Source: Porticoccaceae bacterium
GTDB lineage: Bacteria; Pseudomonadota; Gammaproteobacteria; Pseudomonadales; Porticoccaceae
Assembly: GCA_003491845.1 (NCBI GenBank)
Contig: DNBN01000169.1
Coordinates: 2,652 to 12,922, forward strand
Direction: 5' to 3'
DNA: 10,271 nucleotides
The position numbers and the translations under genes were made by a program. The notes under the pieces were generated by a model. The model had not been told where the DNA came from. It did no database searches and worked only from the letters and a program-made list of their open reading frames with translations. This document shows, piece after piece, positions 1 through 4,756 of this stretch; positions within the stretch are counted from its first letter, which is position 1, and every line of letters begins with the position of its first letter.

Positions 1-873
1 AATAAACGCGATCTGCCCTACTTCGATTCCGACATTAAAAAACAGCAAGGCCATTGGCACATTGCTCTGCGGCAGACCGATCTCTGCCAGTGCACCCGCA
101 AACCCCATACCGTGCAGCAACCCAAAACCACCGGCCAACCACCAGGGGTAATGACGAAACAAACCTCGCTTGTCATGGCGAGCCAGGTTTAACGCCAACA
201 CAAAAATACTCAGGGCAATAGTGAACTCCACCAGAGGTACAGGAAAACTCAAAAAACCGAGTGTCACGAGTGATAGCGTAATACTGTGCCCGACGGTAAA
301 CGCCGTAATCGTCCAGAACAAACGCCCGCCACCGCCGACGAGTAACAGTAAACCAAATACAAACATCAGATGATCAATACCACCCCAAATATGCTCCAGG
401 CCCAACGTTGAATACTCGAGTGTTACTTCTTCGAGCCCCGGCTCTGCGGGCACTTGATACTCAGGATTTTCCGCCTTTAACACCGCTTGATAATACTGCG
501 TTTGACCTTGTTCATCACGCAGGCTGAGCATCACCATGGCCGACACCTGATTGGGCCCCAGCCCGGTGACACTCACGCTATGCCCCACCAAACCCTGCTT
601 ACCCAATTGATCGCAACGTAACTGCCAGTTCTTCACGCTGCCAGTGCCCTCCACCTGCGGCTGGCTCTCAGTCAGCGTCCTACAACTCTCAGGCCAGACG
701 GGGTCTAAAGGCACATCACTGGTACGATTGACCGAGGTTTTCCACACCACGTTATAATGATGTGGTTTCGTCTCCACGATTTTAAGCAGCGAAGGCGCAA
801 ACAAATGGGCTTGTGCGCTGTGTGCCAATAACAGCGGTAGTAAAACGCCTAAAGTGAATCGTAATAACGACAT
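1..873 (-). CDS. HupE/UreJ_2-family membrane protein, partial (C-terminus beyond the left edge)
   Basis: An open frame runs leftward from ATG at 873 to the window edge, giving 291 residues with no stop. Residues 1-22 form a signal peptide ending in AQA. A periplasmic domain follows to about residue 155 and includes Cys64 and Cys87. Next comes a polytopic membrane part with the family's conserved stretches: EHIWGGIDHLMF at 160-171, TVGHS at 193-197, HGMGFAGALAEIG at 254-266 and FNVGIEVGQ at 279-287. The His and Asp residues in these helices are typical of the HupE/UreJ superfamily, whose HupE members are nickel permeases. For this longer subfamily with a periplasmic N-terminus, the substrate is not established. 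The start overlaps the stop of the upstream isomerase gene (TAATG), which points to translational coupling. The family call is confident; metal transport is inference. Confidence 0.88.
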   Translation of the reverse strand, partial: MSLLRFTLGVLLPLLLAHSAQAHLFAPSLLKIVETKPHHYNVVWKTSVNRTSDVPLDPVWPESCRTLTESQPQVEGTGSVKNWQLRCDQLGKQGLVGHSVSVTGLGPNQVSAMVMLSLRDEQGQTQYYQAVLKAENPEYQVPAEPGLEEVTLEYSTLGLEHIWGGIDHLMFVFGLLLLVGGGGRLFWTITAFTVGHSITLSLVTLGFLSFPVPLVEFTIALSIFVLALNLARHDKRGLFRHYPWWLAGGFGLLHGMGFAGALAEIGLPQSNVPMALLFFNVGIEVGQIAFI

Positions 874-1820
874 TACAATTTCACCTCATAATCATTGTAC
901 AGCGCTGCAATAGAATTCTTCAGCGCCTGAGCACGGACTTTGGCCTCAAAATCTCTGCGAATTTGAGGTTCCACCTCTTCAAACCGGGCTTCACGTGCGG
1001 GTTCAATGGCCGTCACCCAAACATAGTGCAATCCGTAAAGCGAACGAATCGGCCCCAACCACTGACCCGCAACGGGGCTTGCTTGCGCCAGCTCTGAAAC
1101 AAACTGAGCGCCGAAATGTCGGGATAATTGATGAGGGGTCTGCGTGTGGAATTCATAACCTGACATAAAAGGTGCGCTTAGATGTCTGGCTGATTTTGCA
1201 TTGAGTTTGTTTTCCTGAATTTCAGCAATAACCGATTCAATCTGTTCTTCGCGTTCTTCAGTAAAAAAAAGATGAGCAATCGACAGGCGAGCAGGAAGAC
1301 GAAATTGCTCTTTGCGATCAGAAAACTCTGTCAGAAGCTGTGCCTCGGTAGGCGCGGCAGGTGAAGCCTCGCGCAGCAAACGATCCTGCACCCTCTCAAT
1401 CAGTCGCCGTTTAACTAACTCATCGCTAAGATGCAGCTGCATGTCAAGCGCCTGCTGAAACAGCTCACTATTATCCTTTCCTGCTGCCATATTTAAAAAG
1501 TGCATGTTGCGGATAAGCTGGTCATAAATAATTTTGTCGCGCCTATGAAGCTCAAGATCCAAGGCATGCTGAAACAGCAAGTCACGCTCCAATTCATCGG
1601 CGATCATTTTTTGTTTTTGTGCTGCGGAAGGCTCACGACCAAAGCGGTTAAGCCATTGCTGCTGCAAGGTGTCTATCCGTGAGGCATGCAAGGGACCAAT
1701 CACGGTTTTAGGCTCAGGAAACATGGCGATCTGAACATTATAAAAAACAACACCCAGTACAATAAAATGTAACCATGGTTTGTTAAGTCGAATCACAAAC
1801 GGTTTCAAAACTATTATCAC
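873..1820 (-). CDS. Membrane-anchored parvulin-type peptidyl-prolyl cis-trans isomerase
   Basis: The protein has up to 315 residues. It has one N-terminal membrane anchor (about 15-31), a helical SurA/PpiD-like region (about 45-170) and a divergent parvulin domain (about 176-275). The first parvulin strand carries HLFF with His183. Near the domain end are GQWLGPIRSLYGLHYVWV with Gly256-Pro257 and His265, matching the family's G-P...G-H pattern. The C-terminal helix is charged. It probably assists folding of secreted or membrane proteins at the periplasmic face. The longest frame starts at GTG 1820, but the Shine-Dalgarno-like AGAGGTGA (1824-1817) overlaps that codon and lies eight bases before TTG at 1808. 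A TTG start (311 residues) is therefore likelier. It overlaps the HupE/UreJ gene by one base, so that membrane protein may be its client or partner (inference). Confidence 0.85.
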   Translation of the reverse strand: MIIVLKPFVIRLNKPWLHFIVLGVVFYNVQIAMFPEPKTVIGPLHASRIDTLQQQWLNRFGREPSAAQKQKMIADELERDLLFQHALDLELHRRDKIIYDQLIRNMHFLNMAAGKDNSELFQQALDMQLHLSDELVKRRLIERVQDRLLREASPAAPTEAQLLTEFSDRKEQFRLPARLSIAHLFFTEEREEQIESVIAEIQENKLNAKSARHLSAPFMSGYEFHTQTPHQLSRHFGAQFVSELAQASPVAGQWLGPIRSLYGLHYVWVTAIEPAREARFEEVEPQIRRDFEAKVRAQALKNSIAALYNDYEVKL

Positions 1821-1862
1821 CTCTAATTTGCGTAATTCCCTATAACAAGGAGGAGAAGTTCC

Positions 1863-2228
1863 TCAGGTTTTATCGTCTCGCAACCACTCAACTGTACGGC
1901 TGAAGAATCCGACCTTACCAGTGATTAACATACGCTTGTTATCGGGCATTGAAATTTCCACGCGTTTATACTCGCCCAATTTTTCAACATACAGCATACC
2001 ATTCCACAGGTTATTAAGTTTACTGCTGGCCTTTATCTCTTTGAGCATTTCTCGGCCTACCCGCTCAGGCTTGTTATCGTTGCGAAAGACGGTGGCACGG
2101 CCCTCTGCCATATTTATTTCAATCCAGGCGGGATGCTCGGCGTGTTTCCAGATACCCGCTATGTCATCACTAAGCGCCAATGATGAGAAGAGTAAAGCGA
2201 ACGTAAAACAAAGCGAGCGAATTATCAT
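1863..2228 (-). CDS. Small secreted DUF2147-like protein
   Basis: From ATG 2228 the product has 121 residues. It begins with a clear signal peptide (MIIRSLCFTFALLFSSLALS), so it should be exported. The mature part starts with DDIAGIWKHAEHPAWIEI and ends with WNGMLYVEKLGEYKRVEISM and TGKVGFFSRTVEWLRD. This resembles the DUF2147 pattern of an initial GxW, a central W-x-G-x-I/L-Y segment and a closing G-x-x-G-x-F-x-R-T-x-x-W. The family has no firm molecular function. A longer frame starts at GTG 2243 and adds MDADQ; the ATG is preferred because the signal peptide then begins at residue 1, and a weak GGA lies upstream. The stop is 42 bases before the isomerase frame and no convincing terminator intervenes, so the two are probably co-transcribed. 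Confidence 0.7.
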   Translation of the reverse strand: MIIRSLCFTFALLFSSLALSDDIAGIWKHAEHPAWIEINMAEGRATVFRNDNKPERVGREMLKEIKASSKLNNLWNGMLYVEKLGEYKRVEISMPDNKRMLITGKVGFFSRTVEWLRDDKT

Positions 2229-2243
2229 TTGATCAGCATCCAC

Positions 2244-2375
2244 GGTTGGAAGTATTTTTAATACGATATGCTACATAAAACGGTAGCAACAGTAACAACG
2301 CAGAGCTCATTATTATCGGGGACGACGGTATTCGACCCCACTAAGGGCTCAACCACATTGATACTCCAGGCCTCG
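2244..2375. other. Spacer between the ADC-like gene and the DUF2147-like gene
   Basis: This 132-base stretch is downstream of the acetoacetate decarboxylase-like gene and upstream of the DUF2147-like gene, both on the minus strand. It should hold the terminator of the first and the promoter of the second. I see a stem-loop at 2318-2339 and an AT-rich stretch (2252-2280) with a GTATT/AATAC inverted repeat just upstream of the DUF2147-like gene. No sharp -35/-10 pair stands out. The 17-bp box found before the other four units is absent in a usable orientation. Confidence 0.5.
2318..2339 (-). terminator. Stem-loop after the ADC-like gene, possible weak terminator
   Basis: GGGGACGA and TCGACCCC form an 8-position stem with one A/A mismatch around a 6-base loop. 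It lies 37 bases past the stop of the ADC-like gene. On the minus strand the stem is followed by GATAATAAT rather than a U-run, so it is not a canonical intrinsic terminator. It could be a 3' end stabiliser or a partial terminator. Confidence 0.3.
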
Positions 2376-3275
2376 CTATTTAGCGCTGTATTGGTCAAAT
2401 TCATATTTCAAAAAGGAATAGGGGACAAATTCAAGCTCATTGAGTTTCTTCAGTACACGTCCGTGTAACATCGAGTTGTCACCAACCGAATAAAAGCCGC
2501 CCAACATTCGCTTGACAGGGACTTCATTCCAGGGATCATACGCCGACGGCGTTAGTTCAATTTCCGTCTCAGCCCAGCTAAACGTCTTTGGTCTAAAGCG
2601 TGTATGCCCCTCAACTAGCAAGGGAGGATAGTCAAATATTCCAGTTTCCACTGGCGAGAAAGAGTGTTTAATCAGGTAGACTTTGTCAGAAAATTCACCA
2701 TCAGGATTAATACCCAACGTGCGAAGCTCGTCCAACGCCGCATTGTTGTTATTAACCTTGCCCGTCAGCTTGGCCTTAACCTGCATAAACTTGATGCCAT
2801 GCCGCTCTGTATACCCCGTCACCGAGTCACCGTCACGGGAAAACTCAAAATTGGCCATTTTCTTCGGGTAGCCCCAGCCTTCTCGGCCACCTGCCATCGC
2901 CATATCATTATTTACCGGCATGGACAGACAATACCAGCCTTCCTCGCCCTTATAGCTGGCTCTTATCAAAACCGCGGATTCGTTGTACGGAAGACTAAAG
3001 TTGGTCTTGGGGTAATAGGCAATAAATGCGGCTACCACAGGTTTTGCAGCCGGTTTTAATGGCGTTGGCAACAAGGCTGCAATCGCCTCAGGGGTGGTTT
3101 CCCAAAACAGGTTCAGCATTTCAGCATCAGTAAAATCAGCCGTCGGTCTGCCTCCTGTCATCAGGTCTTTGTAACTTTTTACAAAAGGGCTACCACTGTC
3201 TGAATCCTTCGAACGAATGATTTTTAACAACAATTTCGGATTGAGCAACAACGACAGGACTTGGTTAAATTTCAT
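2376..3275 (-). CDS. Acetoacetate decarboxylase (ADC) superfamily protein
   Basis: The product has 299 residues and no signal peptide, so it should be cytoplasmic. The family signature is plain: GREGWGYPKKMANFEF at 130-145. Lys138-Lys139 sit where clostridial ADC has its Schiff-base Lys115 and the neighbouring Lys116 that lowers its pKa. Glu99 in LPYNES lies in the position of a conserved active-site Glu. True ADCs decarboxylate acetoacetate to acetone and CO2 through a lysine imine. Distant superfamily members instead do aldolase or dehydratase chemistry on other keto acids, so the substrate is open. The protein is about 50 residues longer than classical ADC (near 245), mostly as an N-terminal extension before GGRPTADF at 41-48. 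It is divergent from an SDR gene, and both promoters carry the same 17-bp box. The family is sure; the exact reaction is not. Confidence 0.88.
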   Translation of the reverse strand: MKFNQVLSLLLNPKLLLKIIRSKDSDSGSPFVKSYKDLMTGGRPTADFTDAEMLNLFWETTPEAIAALLPTPLKPAAKPVVAAFIAYYPKTNFSLPYNESAVLIRASYKGEEGWYCLSMPVNNDMAMAGGREGWGYPKKMANFEFSRDGDSVTGYTERHGIKFMQVKAKLTGKVNNNNAALDELRTLGINPDGEFSDKVYLIKHSFSPVETGIFDYPPLLVEGHTRFRPKTFSWAETEIELTPSAYDPWNEVPVKRMLGGFYSVGDNSMLHGRVLKKLNELEFVPYSFLKYEFDQYSAK

Positions 3276-3306
3276 CTTGAATGATCTCTGTTAATATCGT
3301 TCTGCT

Positions 3307-3325
3307 CCTGTTTCCGAGGAACAGG
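3307..3325. repeat. Imperfect inverted repeat in the ADC-like 5' leader
   Basis: The sequence CCTGTTTCCGAGGAACAGG has six-base arms CCTGTT/AACAGG with further partial pairing inside. It falls about 20-30 bases downstream of the presumed ADC start of transcription and 32 bases before the start codon. It could be an operator or an mRNA hairpin in the leader. Confidence 0.4.
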
Positions 3326-3346
3326 CGGTAGTCAGTGCATAATTTA

Positions 3347-3389
3347 ACTATACGACTTTACCCTCTCAACCCGGGTATCATATTCGGCC
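3347..3389 (-). promoter_or_regulatory. Promoter of the ADC-like gene with a 17-bp activator-like box
   Basis: Reading the minus strand, the box GGCCGAATATGATACCC (3389-3373) matches the four-copy consensus at 16 of 17 positions. Twenty bases later is TATAGT (3352-3347), five of six matches to a sigma70 -10. A TTGAGA hexamer (3369-3364) lies in the gap; it is 17 bases from an alternative, weaker -10, TAAATT (3346-3341). The box touches the -35 position relative to TATAGT, as expected for a class II activator site. The leader to ATG 3275 would be about 65 bases. Confidence 0.6.
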
Positions 3390-3445
3390 AACAAGTCATC
3401 TATGCAGGCAACGCAAATTACGGCCAGCCTGAGGATCCAGTACTT

Positions 3446-3488
3446 GTCCGCTTATGATACCCAAAGAGACGGACGAAACCCTTAACAT
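3446..3488 (+). promoter_or_regulatory. Promoter of the SDR gene with a 17-bp activator-like box
   Basis: The box GTCCGCTTATGATACCC (3446-3462) matches the consensus at 15 of 17 positions and points towards the SDR gene. Twenty bases further is TAACAT (3483-3488), a four-of-six -10 and the weakest of the set. No -35 hexamer is visible, so activation would be needed. The leader would be about 100 bases. The 10-bp element TTACTGGTAA (3492-3501) falls around the predicted start of transcription, where a repressor could act. Confidence 0.5.
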
Positions 3489-3592
3489 TCATTACTGGTA
3501 AGTTAACGCTTTCTTCCGCTATTATCTGGAGAAAATTCAGCCTGCCATCGATCGCAACCAATAATGAAAGCAGAGAAATACAAGGGGAAACA

Positions 3593-4480
3593 GTGAAACG
3601 TATTCTTATTACCGGAGCCGCGAGTGGATTGGGCCTGAGCCTAGCAAAAAAGTATGCCAGTGAAGGCTGGTCTGTTTGTCTTGCTGACATTCAGGATAAG
3701 GAGGGAGTAAAGACTGCCTCCCAACTAAGTGAAGAGCATGACAATGATTGCTTTTTTCAGCATCTGGATATCACCAGTGATGCTCAGTGGCAGGAGCTGG
3801 TTGCTATCATTTCCGAGCGCTGGCAAGGACTGGATGCCTTAATCAATAATGCAGGTGTGGGGGCGGCCGGAGATATTGATACGTTTTTACTGAAAGACTT
3901 TCAGTGGGCTGTGGATATCAATTTAATGGGTGCTGTAAAAGGTTGCCATGTTTGCGTGCCCCTGTTGAAAGAAAGTAAAGGGCTGCTTATCAATGTAGCC
4001 TCTATGGCAGGGCTAGTACATATGGGTAACATGTCTGCCTATAACGTCTCAAAGGCGGGCATGGTGGCCCTGTCGGAAGGGCTGCTGAGCGAACTTGACC
4101 CTTATGGGGTAAAAGTCTCTGTTGTATGCCCTACGTTCTTTCAAAGCAATCTGGCCAAGAGTATGCGCAGCGACAATCCTGATGCAGCAAAAATTGCGGC
4201 TAAACTCCATGCCGGAACAGGCATTACCGCAGAGGATATTGCAGCAACCGTTTTTGAGGAGTCCCAAAAAGGTAACCACACTATACTTGCTGGGACTCGC
4301 CTTAGCGACAGAATAATTTGGAGGCTAAAGCGTTACCTTCCCGGTGTATATCTCAGCATGATGAAAAGTAATGCGCGTATACAGTTTACTGATAAAAACC
4401 CAACATCGGCCTCTTCATCTTCTCGAGAAGCAATCTCTACGCGAGTGATACGTTTTATACGAGGGCGGCTATTAGGATGA
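3593..4480 (+). CDS. Classical short-chain dehydrogenase/reductase (SDR)
   Basis: This cytoplasmic NAD(P)-dependent oxidoreductase has 295 residues. The Rossmann motif is TGAASGLG at 7-14. Asp59 lies in LDIT, NNAG is at 85-88, Asn110 in VDINLMG, Ser137 in NVASMAG and the catalytic pair Tyr150/Lys154 in YNVSK, so the full SDR tetrad is present. Asp32 at the end of the second strand suggests NAD(H) preference. A basic, Ser-rich tail of about 60 residues (ending VIRFIRGRLLG) extends past the usual core of about 250 and may form a surface or membrane-touching helix. The start is GTG at 3593, placed by AAGGGGA five to six bases upstream; no in-frame ATG fits better. It is divergent from the ADC-like gene and shares its promoter box. 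It probably interconverts a secondary alcohol and ketone, but SDR substrates cannot be read from sequence. Confidence 0.92.
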   Translation: MKRILITGAASGLGLSLAKKYASEGWSVCLADIQDKEGVKTASQLSEEHDNDCFFQHLDITSDAQWQELVAIISERWQGLDALINNAGVGAAGDIDTFLLKDFQWAVDINLMGAVKGCHVCVPLLKESKGLLINVASMAGLVHMGNMSAYNVSKAGMVALSEGLLSELDPYGVKVSVVCPTFFQSNLAKSMRSDNPDAAKIAAKLHAGTGITAEDIAATVFEESQKGNHTILAGTRLSDRIIWRLKRYLPGVYLSMMKSNARIQFTDKNPTSASSSSREAISTRVIRFIRGRLLG

Positions 4481-4559
4481 GGAGCCACATGGTCAAAAAT
4501 TCCTCTGAATGCTGATAAATTACTTCAGAATTGTAAATAAATTTTATTCTTACGTTTTA

Positions 4560-4589
4560 TTTGAAAATAACGAGGGCCATCGCTGGCCC
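4560..4589 (-). terminator. Probable intrinsic terminator of the TonB-receptor transcript
   Basis: GGGCCA and TGGCCC pair perfectly around a 4-base loop (4574-4589). On the minus strand the stem is followed by TCGTTATTTTC, a T-rich tract. It sits about 170 bases past the receptor stop codon, so the mRNA would have a long structured 3' UTR. On the plus strand no T-run follows, so it does not serve the SDR gene. Confidence 0.5.
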
Positions 4590-4623
4590 CGAACAGAGAG
4601 ATAAATGAAACGAAGAATTCTTT

Positions 4624-4639
4624 TTGATATCCATATCAA
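4624..4639. repeat. 16-bp near-palindrome with 7-bp arms
   Basis: TTGATAT and ATATCAA flank a central CC. It lies in the presumed 3' UTR of the receptor gene. A similar structure with 6-bp arms and the same CC centre occurs at 4671-4684. Function unknown. Confidence 0.4.
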
Positions 4640-4670
4640 TCATGTGATCATACTACCGTAAGCTGGCACA

Positions 4671-4684
4671 GCACATCCATGTGC
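4671..4684. repeat. 14-bp near-palindrome with 6-bp arms
   Basis: GCACAT and ATGTGC flank a central CC. It has the same architecture as the near-palindrome at 4624-4639, but different arm sequence. Function unknown. Confidence 0.35.
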
Positions 4685-4708
4685 ACTGCGCTTTCTTTAC
4701 TGTGCAAT

Positions 4709-4742
4709 CCTCGCAATAAATGATTATCAACTCATTGCGAGG
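4709..4742. repeat. 9-bp perfect inverted repeat after the TonB-receptor stop codon
   Basis: CCTCGCAAT and ATTGCGAGG are separated by 16 bases. The structure begins about 15 bases after the receptor stop on the minus strand. No U-run follows, so it is more likely an mRNA-stabilising or Rho-insulating stem-loop than an intrinsic terminator. Confidence 0.45.
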
Positions 4743-4756
4743 CCATTACTGATGAA

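Larger units (their letters stand above)
3276..3592. other. Divergent regulatory region between ADC-like and SDR genes
   Basis: This 317-base region has no credible gene. Frames crossing it have no ribosome site or protein-like composition. It holds two head-to-head copies of the 17-bp activator-like box (3373-3389 and 3446-3462), each with its own -10 element. It also has an inverted repeat in the ADC 5' leader (3307-3325), a TTACTGGTAA element close to the presumed SDR transcription start, and the SDR ribosome site AAGGGGA. Confidence 0.75.
4481..4756. other. Convergent spacer between SDR and TonB-receptor genes
   Basis: These 276 bases lie between two converging genes and hold no credible coding region. 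They contain a GC-rich hairpin oriented as terminator for the receptor transcript (4560-4589) and two short near-palindromes with a central CC (4624-4639 and 4671-4684). A 9-bp inverted repeat follows directly after the receptor stop (4709-4742). No comparable terminator for the SDR gene is evident, beyond an AT-rich stretch at 4510-4570. Confidence 0.6.

Noticed and set aside
170..373. Plus-strand frame opposite the HupE/UreJ gene
   Set aside because: It is antisense to a clearly conserved membrane protein and has no ribosome site or recognisable domain.
1850..1864. GAGGA/TCCTC hairpin between the DUF2147-like and parvulin genes as a terminator
   Set aside because: Only five base pairs and no T-run on either strand.
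2351..2367. A sequence resembling the 17-bp box near the 3' end of the ADC-like gene
   Set aside because: It matches at only about 9 of 17 positions and would point into the ADC-like gene in antisense with no good -10 at 19-20 bases.
3564..3596. Ten-codon frame whose TGA overlaps the GTG start of the SDR gene, suggesting a leader peptide
   Set aside because: It has no ribosome site of its own and no distinctive sequence; the overlap with the AAGGGGA region is enough to explain it.
3785..3800. TATCATTTCCGAGC, a partial box-like match inside the SDR gene
   Set aside because: Weak match within coding sequence, with no promoter context.
4489..4516. Eight-codon frame after the SDR gene with an AGGAG ribosome site
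   Set aside because: Too short and without sequence character; more likely a chance frame or remnant.
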